From Selaginella moellendorffii (Eukaryota > Streptophyta > Lycopodiopsida > Selaginellales > Selaginellaceae), in assembly GCF_000143415.4 (NCBI RefSeq), contig NW_003314340.1, positions 738,161 through 802,160 on the forward strand: a DNA stretch of 64,000 nucleotides, given 5' to 3'. A program made the position numbers and the translations under genes. Of this stretch, positions 56,004 to 64,000 are shown piece by piece. The notes beneath the pieces were generated by a model. It saw nothing but the letters and a program-made list of their open reading frames with translations. It did no database searches and was not told the DNA's origin. Position 1 is the first letter of the stretch, and each line of letters opens with the position of its first letter.

Positions 56004-57726
56004 TCACAACATTCGTACCTCTGAAGAATCGGCTACTCTTCCAGACTTGCTCCTCCTGCTTCTGCTAGACGCGACAATGATCGACTCCATATCATCCGGA
56101 ACTATCCACTGCTGCAGAAGTGCCTGTTCTTGCGCTAAAGCTTGCTGATAGCCGGAAACCGAGGTCACGGACCGCCGACTCTGCGTACTGCTCAGTCGTG
56201 ACGGATTATTCCTCATCACCCAGAGCACCACCACGCAAGGTATCACTTCGCCTAAACAACAAACCACAAACCATCAAAGATTACTTCTGAAATGCATCCA
56301 TACCTATGAATGAATACAGAAAGAATACTACGGACGTGTATCGGCTGCGAATTTTAAACACCTGCAAAATAGGCCTGCCATAGCTGATGTCGCACAAAGT
56401 GGAATCAGGACTTACGCCCAAAAGAATGAAAAGAGCACGTATTGAGAAGCACAGCACCGATACGACTGCCAACCCTGCTACCTGAGAGCAAATAAACTTG
56501 AGAGTTTCCCCTCATATTTCCAGAAAACGAAAAAGATTCAAACCTTTTGTAACTCTGCTGATGTCTTTCCAACACGCAGCCTGCTCATCCTTGTATATAA
56601 TGCAAGTCCTGGAAACGCCTTGATTAGAACATACGGTTCCCGAAAGGAACCCTCATACCATATCCTGCCAGGCCCCCACCGGACAAAAAAATAACAATGG
56701 CAAGCATATCCGAGTAGATCTGCAAGCAACTATCATGTCAACGCAGCATGGATCGATAATTATTTGTCACCTCGGCAACAGTCCCAGAGTCTATGAAGTT
56801 GTCCCCCATCCCGATCCATATCAGAATTGCACAGACTAAGGTGATCATGAATATCAGCATCACAACCTTGAAAAATAATTCAAGTTAGCACCAAATACCC
56901 AAGCAACTTGGAAACTCACCGCTATCACAAACTTCTGACGGCCATGAATTCTGGATCTCCACCAATGACAACAGCGGCGATGCTTGTCCGTGTGCACTGG
57001 GACTTTGGGATCCTTGCCGACTGCACCCTGTGCTTGAGCTCCATCAGTTTCTTCCTCGTCATCCTCCTCCTCTTCCTTATCTGTGGCTTGATGACAAAGA
57101 TCCACCCTGATAGAGGATAAGTTTCTCGATACACTAGACAAAGGAAGCGTACCAGAACGATAACAACAGCAAGAAGGTAGCAAGAAACAGTATCTGAGGA
57201 ACAGCTGCATCAATAAAGAAACACTCGTTGTCAGTAAAACGACCCAAGCGCACCCATTAAAGACGTACCCATGGCTATAAATCCACACGCATGCTTCCAG
57301 CAATACCATCCTTGGCAGGGTGCAATCACGTTTAGCACGAAATATAGACAATATCCTGTCCAAAACCTGTGTAACGTAAGGATTTTACACTAGCTAACAA
57401 GCGTACCAAGACTCGCCACGCCAATCAAACAATGAAAAACCTGGAAGGGAAAAACAGCAATCGAGAGAAGAATAGAGAAAAAAACAGGCATACCTTTTGC
57501 CGTGTCCACCGCAATGGCAGAGTATACAAGTACAATCGAAGAAGCTGCGAGAGTTTTGTTTGGTTAAAAAGAGAAAACTGCGGAAGGAAAAATTTTGCCC
57601 TGCCTGTGAAAATGCCGCAATAGCTATCAGCGCATTAATCGCAGCTAGGATCGAATTGGCGATGGTAATCTCCTGATCCAAGCATCTGCTCGCGCTCTGG
57701 AACCCAATCCATGCGCTATACATCAT
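56004..57726 (-). CDS. TOM1/TOM3/THH1-like seven-helix membrane protein
   Basis: Twelve exons join in frame to 375 residues: 57726-57604, 57544-57494, 57440-57407, 57355-57269, 57204-57153, 57106-56920, 56866-56771, 56719-56659, 56608-56544, 56481-56416, 56361-56304, 56251-56004. Family signs are LLRLYLYTLPLRWTRQKVFHCL, FLLLLSFWVDLCHQA and LALYTRMSRLRVGKTSAELQKV. Hydrophobic segments give about seven helices. The first intron has a GC donor (CAG/GCAGGG). An Asp/Glu-rich loop (about 133-150) followed by a basic His/Arg/Trp stretch is unusual. The C-terminal tail of about 60 residues is hydrophilic. Family knowledge: tonoplast-associated proteins; Arabidopsis TOM1/TOM3 support tobamovirus replication complexes, their native role is unclear. 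Confidence 0.85.
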
Positions 57727-58308
57727 GCACCGCCAATGCTCAGCCCGATCCAGGCCCAAATCTGGACCAAAGCATTTTCTTGCTGGCGGCCCTGCTGCCT
57801 AACATCCAGTCCCTCCCCGCCCCTGCTCCGATCGATCGCGCATTTCCCCCTCTTCACACAAAATATCCAAACCCTAATCCTATAAACCCTAGACAAAATG
57901 TTTTAATATAAAAATAATATCTAATATAGTTAATAGATTGTTAACGATATTTAAAAATAGAAAGACCAAAGGAAACTATTGAGAAATTAGTATTAAGTGA
58001 AAAATACTTCTCTCATACCCATTTTGTTGTTGATTTTGTAAAATTAAAAAATATTTTATTAGTCATAATTTATATACCAAATAATTTATGTTATTTAATT
58101 TAAAAGAATTGTGGAAGATTGATACGATGGTTATTGGTTATGTAAAATAAAATAATTTATATTTCTGAAATTTCATCACTATTTACATGCATTTATGAAT
58201 CTCATCCAAAATTTTAGCCAAAATAAATTTAAAATAGAGCTTTATAAAAAACATTATTAGATAAATTAATTATAAATTGACTTAGCTGACTTAAATTGTT
58301 TACACTAT

Positions 58309-58362
<54 letters not shown>

Positions 58363-58418
58363 TAAATTTAAACTTTTTTTTGCAGTATTATTTGATATGG
58401 AAATCAAAAAATTGTTGA
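57727..58418. other. Intergenic, AT-rich, with a TA microsatellite
   Basis: Upstream side of the TOM1-like gene (57.73-57.9 kb), then AT-rich DNA. A TA run lies at about 58311-58355. No gene seen. Confidence 0.6.
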
Positions 58419-58590
58419 TGTAAGGTTTGTAAATACATGTATGTATATATATATATATATTACCCTAGCTAAGTAATACACTAATTATAGTACTATATTA
58501 TTGAGACTGAATATAGTCTATCCATTCTTGTATATAAGCAGGGCCTAAACCCCAATTAATATACTTATTCCTATATCCTGAGCAATCACA
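58419..58590 (+). repeat. Left LTR of the small element
   Basis: 172 nt with a TATA box (GTATATAAGC) near 58530. It matches the right LTR over its 3' half almost completely. Confidence 0.7.
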
Positions 58591-59082
58591 TTGGTGGAGT
58601 TGACAGGCAGTATAATTTATCCCTAAAGAGCAAAGTTTTTTAGCAGTGTTTTGCTTTAGTGTTTAGTATTGTGTTTTTTTTTTCTTATTTCGTCATTCTT
58701 TTTTAGATCTAAATTTGTATTAGCTTTTTGCAAGATCTAGAATTTTTAACTATTATTGTGTTTAAATTTGCTCTTTTTCTTAATCTTCATTGCATTCTCT
58801 TCTACCATGTCATGCCATTATATATTACTTGAGGCTGTTAATGCTGCTCTATTGGATTGAACTTTTGGTGCTGTGGGATGTGATTATATTGGTGTTGTGC
58901 CCATTTTTGGTGTGTTGCCATCTCCAGCTTTTGTGAGACGTGATTACATAGCTTGTCCTACTCTTGGCATTTTGCCATCTTCTGTTGATGTGGAGTATAA
59001 TCGTGATATTAATTAGTAAGCTATAGATGATGTAGTCTAATTCTTGGAGAATGTTCAAAGATCAAGTTTATAGGAAGACAAT

Positions 59083-59736
59083 GTGTACAAGTTTGAGTGG
59101 ATTCCAGAGTGTGATGATAAACTTGATTATTATAGAGATAGCTTTGAAGATGAAGTGGAAATTTCACGGGATAGATGTCAATATTTCAATCTACCATTTG
59201 ATTCTTTCTCTTTCCCTTCTGTTCTTTCCCAACTTTTTCTTATTTCTCAGCTTGAACTACCTTCTCATATTCCTAATATTTATTCTTCATCTGCAATGTT
59301 TTTTTCTCTTGGTATGTTGATCATTTATGACTCTTATGATTTTCATTCTCAATCCAGTGTTAAATTAATTGTTTTTTGTCCTCTTCATACTAATTTGGAT
59401 GTTAAGTGTATCCATGAAGTTGAGAATCTTACTTTTGTTTTATTGGCAAAGTCTTTAATCAGTTTTGGTATTAAATATTCCCCTGTTCCAAAGGTTAAGT
59501 CACTTTGGCCAAAGTTTCAAATTGAATGCATATTCCCACTTGTGAATGCTATTGAGAGCCTTTGTTTTACTGTTGTTGCCAAAAAATTTATATATTCCTT
59601 TGAGAGTATGGATGTTGTTATTGATTTTCCAATATCAAGTGTTAAATTTTGTGTTAAGAAGGTTGAGTGGTGTGAATCTTTTGTTTATATTGTGGTGGCC
59701 GAAGTATTTTATAATGGGAAATCCTTTATTTTTTAA
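59083..59736 (+). CDS. Element-internal ORF of 217 residues, unknown
   Basis: Starts at a GTG or the nearby first ATG and reads MYKFEWIPECDDKLDYY, then a hydrophobic/aromatic-rich sequence. I see no zinc knuckle, protease or RT motif. It lies inside the small LTR element and could be a decayed gag or chance frame in AT-rich DNA. The start codon shown by position may not be ATG. Confidence 0.25.
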   Translation: MYKFEWIPECDDKLDYYRDSFEDEVEISRDRCQYFNLPFDSFSFPSVLSQLFLISQLELPSHIPNIYSSSAMFFSLGMLIIYDSYDFHSQSSVKLIVFCPLHTNLDVKCIHEVENLTFVLLAKSLISFGIKYSPVPKVKSLWPKFQIECIFPLVNAIESLCFTVVAKKFIYSFESMDVVIDFPISSVKFCVKKVEWCESFVYIVVAEVFYNGKSFIF

Positions 59737-60475
59737 ACTTTAAGTACATGTTCTTTTGATTTCCCTATTTCTACATTGTCAGTTGCTACAAATTCCTCTC
59801 CCAATGCTTTTATATCCACTTTTTCTTCTTCCACAATTATTTTTCCTCAATTTTTCTCTTTTTTTTTTTTTACCCCAACATTTCAAACTTTTTTCTTTTT
59901 CGGAGGAGGGGGTAGAGGGAACGGACTGGAGTCCAGCCCTAACGATAGAGCGAGGATAAAAAAATACGATAGTGGAGTGAGGACAAATAAGATGGATTAT
60001 AGAGTGAGGATGAGCATAACAAGTCCGAACGGAATATTTAGCCCCGACATAATAAGGCTGAATGGATACAATAGTGGAGTGAGGTCGGATATAGATGGCA
60101 AAGTGAGGACAAGTGCAACAAGTCTGAATAAAGTTAGTATTTCAAAACTTTTTTTCCTTCAAGGAGGGAATAAAGAGAATGTGGAGGACAAATGGAGTGA
60201 ATTTGACCTCCTTAATTCAAAGTTATGGTTACATGGTTGGTTTGAGCATTTAAGAGTTACATATGGAGTTGCAACTGGTTCATCGAGGTTTTGTAATCAA
60301 TTAATATTTATACAATGGCTTTGGATTTTATTTCAGTCATGGTTATTAGCAACTTTGTTAATGATTTTATGGGAGTTTTAGATTTTTGAGGTAGTTTATA
60401 ATTGCCCAGCAAAAGCTTCACATGTTCCATCTGATTTATTATCATCACCTTTTAATCTTTCAGATGGCAGGATGG

Positions 60476-60510
60476 TGTAAGGTTTGTAAATACATACATA
60501 CATACATATG

Positions 60511-60555
<45 letters not shown>

Positions 60556-60744
60556 GTATATATATAGATATATATATATGTATATATGTATGTATATGTA
60601 TATATATGAGTATATATATACAATAATAGTACTATAATATATGGATTGTCCATTTGGGACTGAATCTGGTTTATCCATTCTTGTATATAAGCAGGGGCCT
60701 AAACCCCAATTAATATACCTATTTCTATATCCCGAGCACTCACA
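60476..60744 (+). repeat. Right LTR of the small element with expanded TA microsatellite
   Basis: 269 nt, about 97 nt longer than the left LTR because of TATG/TA repeats at 60495-60625. Reading frames there are only repeat translations. Confidence 0.7.
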
Positions 60745-61194
60745 TAATGATTTTAACTTAGTAATATGTATTTAAAAATTTATTATGAAGCACTTCAAAT
60801 TATAAATTGTGTTTATTAGATAGCATTGAATAAATAAATTTATTTGTAAAACTCGAGAACTGTTAGAAGTTGACCAGTCACATCCATATGACTTGATTTT
60901 TTGCAAGTTGTGGTCCCCTATCAACTTTGGGATGGTGGAGCCTCAAAGGCTAGACTACTGAAGTCACATTCAGCTAATAAACAAACCAACATCTGAGGAA
61001 GGGTCGTTAAAGTCTGCTCACTGTGAACGCGCATGGTTAGCAGAGACATAGGAGTTCACAGAAGCTTGGCCTGTGAAGGCTTCTAGGGAGAGCTTAATAC
61101 TCTTCTCAACAGTGGACGCTCAGCGAGTTTTGGCTGAATGCTGTTGGAAAGCCATTAACGCAAGTGACATTTACTGCTGCATCGAGTCCCATAG
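60745..61194. other. Intergenic region, no gene seen
   Basis: AT-rich on the left and balanced near the PPR stop codon at 61195. It probably holds the 3' end of the PPR transcript. Confidence 0.5.
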
Positions 61195-62844
61195 TCACCA
61201 CAAATCAAACACCAGCTTCCGGCAAGCACCCAGCACCGTGGTCCACGTAACAACATTCGCTCTAAAAGGCATGGTCTTTACCACATCCACTGCTTCGTCG
61301 ACTTGGCTTGCACGTCCCAATAGATCTGCCATACAGTGGTAGTGCTCAATGTCCGGGCTGACCCCATACTTCGACCGCATCACTTCAAAAAGGAGCTTCG
61401 CCTCATTTACCATACCAGCGTGACTACACGCAGTCAAGATGGAGAGAAACATTATCCCGTCAGGCTGTAGTCCTTTCTCTTGCATTGTGTGGAAGATCTC
61501 AAGAACTTGCTTAGTGTTTCCTTGCCGGCAGTAGCCCACTGCTAGAGCAGTCCATGTCACAACATCCCTTTTCACGGTAGCCTCAAACACAACCTCCGCA
61601 TCCACCATTCTTCCGGACTTCCCATAAAAGTCCACCAGTGAAGCAGCTAGAACCGCATCGTTCTCCAGGCCATGTCTGCAAAGCTCGGCATGAACTCGTC
61701 TTCCAGTCTCCGAAACCATCAACTTCCCACAAGCCTTCAATCCAGCGACAAACGTCAAGTAGTTTGGAGTGCTGTCCCGGGATTGCATCATAAGCGAGAA
61801 GACGCTGAGAGCGGCAGAAAACTCCTGGTTTTGCACATAGCCCAGCATCAAAACGTTCCAGGACACGGCATCACGTCGAGGCATTGTATCGAAGACTCTC
61901 TGAGCGTCCACCATGCTCCCACACGAAGCGTACAAGTCCACAAGCGTGTTGAGAACGAAGATATCCAAGGTGCCACTCCTCAAAACCTTTCTGTGTATAG
62001 CCATGCCTCTTTCCAAAAGAACCAACTTCACGACCTTGCCATCGCCAACTTTTGTTCCTTCCTCTTGAGCAGCAGCAGTGGTGCAGGCTTTCAGCACCGC
62101 AACAAGAGCCCGAGCATCAGTCCCACACCCCTGTGCTAGCAAGCCAGGAAATAGCTTCACGGCAACTTCGGATTCCCCGCTTTCAATGTACCCTAGCATC
62201 AAAGCAGTCCATGAAACTACCCCACGAAACTTCATCCTGTCGAAAACTCTTCGAGCATCTCCCAAGGCCCCGCACTTGGCATAAACGTCAACCAGGCTGC
62301 TTGCCACGAACAGTTCGAGCTCGCACCCGTAATTCACAGCCAGGACATGAAGTGCCATTACTTGCTCCAGAGATCTAGCCTTCATCCATTTGCCGTCGAT
62401 CTTCTTGCCGTCTTCGTTCTCAGCCAGACCGAGACAAGCCTTGAGCGCAGCAACGAAAGTTCTGCCGTTTGGAGTACAGCCCTCGGCCAGCATGGCTGAA
62501 AATAAATCCAAGCCGAGGTCACTCTGTCCATTTCGCACGTAGCCCATCACTAGAGTATTCCAGGACACCACTTCGCGGGCTTGCAGCTTGTCGAAGACAC
62601 TGCGAGCTTCGTTCATGCTCCCACACTTTGCATAGAAGTCGATCAGAGTGTTTGACACGTAAATGTTCGAGATGTTGCCGCTTTCGATTGCCTCTGCATG
62701 AATTTTCCGTCCCTTCTCCAGGTCCTTTGAACGTCTGCACTGCTTCATGGCGTTTATCAGCACCGCTATGTCCTGGTGTTGTTCCTGCTTCGTAAATGTT
62801 TTCCTGGTCCGAAGTGTTTCTGGGGGATTTTGTAAAGCAGCCAT
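61195..62844 (-). CDS. PPR protein, PLS class, with truncated E region
   Basis: ATG at 62844 (MAALQNPPETL), 549 residues, single coding exon. A splice acceptor (TTTATTGCAG) just upstream of the ATG suggests a leader intron. Repeats of the plant PLS type are regular, for example NTLIDFYAKCGSMNEARSVFDKLQAREVVSWNTLVMGYVRNGQ. Near the end come CSHAGMVNEAKLLFEVM and ADLLGRASQVDEAVDVVKTMPF. The E motif starts (VVTWTTVLGACRK) but stops after LVFDLW, so E, E+ and DYW are missing. Family knowledge: RNA-binding in plastid or mitochondrion. The lack of the C-terminal modules may mean a partner is needed or that the copy is shortened. Confidence 0.9.
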   Translation of the reverse strand: MAALQNPPETLRTRKTFTKQEQHQDIAVLINAMKQCRRSKDLEKGRKIHAEAIESGNISNIYVSNTLIDFYAKCGSMNEARSVFDKLQAREVVSWNTLVMGYVRNGQSDLGLDLFSAMLAEGCTPNGRTFVAALKACLGLAENEDGKKIDGKWMKARSLEQVMALHVLAVNYGCELELFVASSLVDVYAKCGALGDARRVFDRMKFRGVVSWTALMLGYIESGESEVAVKLFPGLLAQGCGTDARALVAVLKACTTAAAQEEGTKVGDGKVVKLVLLERGMAIHRKVLRSGTLDIFVLNTLVDLYASCGSMVDAQRVFDTMPRRDAVSWNVLMLGYVQNQEFSAALSVFSLMMQSRDSTPNYLTFVAGLKACGKLMVSETGRRVHAELCRHGLENDAVLAASLVDFYGKSGRMVDAEVVFEATVKRDVVTWTALAVGYCRQGNTKQVLEIFHTMQEKGLQPDGIMFLSILTACSHAGMVNEAKLLFEVMRSKYGVSPDIEHYHCMADLLGRASQVDEAVDVVKTMPFRANVVTWTTVLGACRKLVFDLW

Positions 62845-62949
62845 TACTATCTCAGTTTTCCAAAGCTGCAATAAAACAGAACATGAGTAGTTCATGTACA
62901 AAGATTTATGGCACACTTACTTTCCAAGTTAAAAATTCTCAAGGAGCTT

Positions 62950-63734
62950 TGCAATGCAATCATCCCTCACTGAAATCGTCACCTTGTAGAAATACAGGCG
63001 GGTGAGCTTTGTCGATATCAGCTCAAAGGGTATGCAACACACAGTGCTCTCCGAAAAGTAATCTGACTGAGCCCGGGGATAGCGGATGAATCCTTGTTGG
63101 TAGAGCTCTTCCGCGGCCTGCAAGTTCAAAGGTTGCCGATTGATAAACACGAACCAACAGCTTAGAGATTCACACCTTCATTGTCTCCTGAGACCCAAGG
63201 CAATCTTTCGAGCGTGCACGAATGACCAACGGAAGATAATTTAACCGTAGCAAGAGGCTCTTCCACGCACATTTCATATATGGCAACGGCGGGTACATAG
63301 TCGAAGAGATGGCCACGCCTGCGAAACGTAGAAACTAAGCAAGCTACGACTTACGCCCATTTGAAGGACGCTCTGTCGTTCTCCGAGCTGTACACGCAGT
63401 TCATGGTCCAAAAACCTTCAGGATGAACTTGCCAGTATCTTTCAACGACAAAGCCTCGAGTATGTTGGCTACTGGAATGGAGATTCTCTCTTCTCTCGTT
63501 ACCTGGCACGGGCCATGGCTCGTCAAATGGAAGAACAAAGCGGTCCTTGTCTGAAAGCGAGTGAAGGAAGCACCTCTACGTACATCGATCTCCTAGACAT
63601 CTGTTAGAACCAAAAACGAAAAAGGAACTTCAAAGCTTAGAGAAAAACCTGGCGGGCGTCCACAGCATCCGAAAGATTGCGATCTGGCCGGGTGCCAATT
63701 CTGTGCAGCGTGTGCTGGATTACCCTGCAGAAAC
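62950..63734 (-). pseudogene. DNA topoisomerase III (TOP3A-like) fragment
   Basis: On the minus strand, short blocks follow the order of topoisomerase III: RNLSDAVDARQ then EIDVRRGASFTRFQT and SHGPCQ; GFVVERYWQVHPEGFWTMNC and [56 protein letters not shown] with the active-site tyrosine context (normally SYPRTETD). The blocks are separated by intron-like gaps (for example 63655-63599 and 63525-63490). The FPTLGF block before GFVVERYW is damaged and the TOPRIM part is not seen before the window end. I judge it a decayed partial copy, but a 5' part may lie beyond 64000. Confidence 0.7.
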
Positions 63735-64000
63735 TATCAGTCCCAAAAGAAGAGAAACAATGGAAGTGTCTCGAAAAATGCTGAGAAGCGAGTGTAAGAG
63801 TCCACTAACATTGAGACAAACCTCTACCACTTCGTAGGCAATGTTCTCGCCTTCTCGATCAATTAACTAGCTAGAGCTTTCTCCCATTTCTCCTCGGCCG
63901 CAAGATACCGTTTACTAAACCCTAAAGGAACCATGGCGGAGGGAAATCTACTGATGGCGTGGTTGTGTGGAGGCCGGCCAATACGTCTACGAACTATGCC
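63735..64000. other. Window end, nothing assigned
   Basis: A short frame on the minus strand starts at an ATG near 63932 (MVPLGFSKRYLAAEEKW) and stops after about 23 codons. It is not like the topoisomerase N-terminus. No other feature seen. Confidence 0.4.

Larger units (their letters stand above)
58419..60744 (+). mobile_element. Small non-autonomous LTR element (TRIM/LARD-like)
   Basis: Two LTR-like ends, 58419-58590 and 60476-60744, both start TGTAAGGTTTGTAAATACAT and end CTCACA or ATCACA. They share CCATTCTTGTATATAAGCAGG and CCTAAACCCCAATTAATATAC. The internal 1.9 kb lacks reverse transcriptase. No clear target duplication was found. The strand is taken from the conserved TATATAAG box. 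Confidence 0.7.

Noticed and set aside
60396-60678. Tyr/Ile-rich ORFs
   Set aside because: Translations of a TA/TATG microsatellite in the right LTR of the small element.

Overview
The window looks like nuclear DNA of a land plant, most likely a lycophyte of the Selaginella type. The gene families are plant ones: type I metacaspase, group C MAP kinase, plant U-box E3, TOM1/TOM3-like membrane protein, SPD1/Ycf45-like plastid ATPase, PAT-type DHHC transferase, many PPR proteins, plant-type LTR retrotransposons. Nearly all introns are only about 45-60 nt with clean GT..AG ends, typical of Selaginella. The species is inference, not proven.

Layout. 0-9.6 kb is gene-rich: U-box E3 ligase (-), metacaspase (-), a short secreted-peptide precursor carrying four repeated CLE-like and IDA/CEP-like motifs (+), MAP kinase (-), tRNA-Glu(CTC) (-) and a few doubtful small ORFs. 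10.6-12.6 kb is AT-rich and contains decayed LTR-like repeats.

12.6-25.2 kb is the most unusual part. Two large genes diverge from a repeat-rich centre. On the minus strand a gene of at least 11 exons can be spliced in silico into a protein of about 1,640 residues, with a ParB-like segment, a possible degenerate methylase-like segment, a long acidic linker and a C-terminal FCP1/HAD-phosphatase-like domain. On the plus strand is a transposase-like protein of about 1,029 residues (En/Spm-type N-terminal module plus a DDE-like DUF7869-type core). At least fifteen copies of one 22-nt palindrome are scattered through intergenic DNA, introns and even coding exons of both genes, and I see none outside this block. 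I propose this is an undescribed large DNA transposon or selfish element using its own palindromic sites. The centre also has a tandem duplication with interstitial telomeric repeats.

25.2-43 kb is a retrotransposon graveyard. A decayed Ty3/gypsy element (RT at 28 kb, RNase H/integrase at 39.5-41 kb) is split by an older LTR/inverted-repeat block. That block is in turn split by an almost intact 7.3-kb chromovirus (31,810-39,083) with a perfect 5-bp target duplication. The chromovirus integrase region appears to hold two small spliceosomal introns.

44.4-57.7 kb is gene-dense again: SPD1/Ycf45-like ATPase (-), alpha carbonic anhydrase (+), 2OG-Fe(II) dioxygenase (-) divergent by only 96 bp from a KDPG-aldolase-like gene (+), DHHC S-acyltransferase (+) overlapping tail-to-tail with a broken PPR gene (-), an unidentified coding stretch, and a TOM1/TOM3-like seven-helix protein (-). 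58.4-60.7 kb is a small non-autonomous LTR element with TA microsatellites. The end holds a PPR gene and a broken topoisomerase III fragment (both -).
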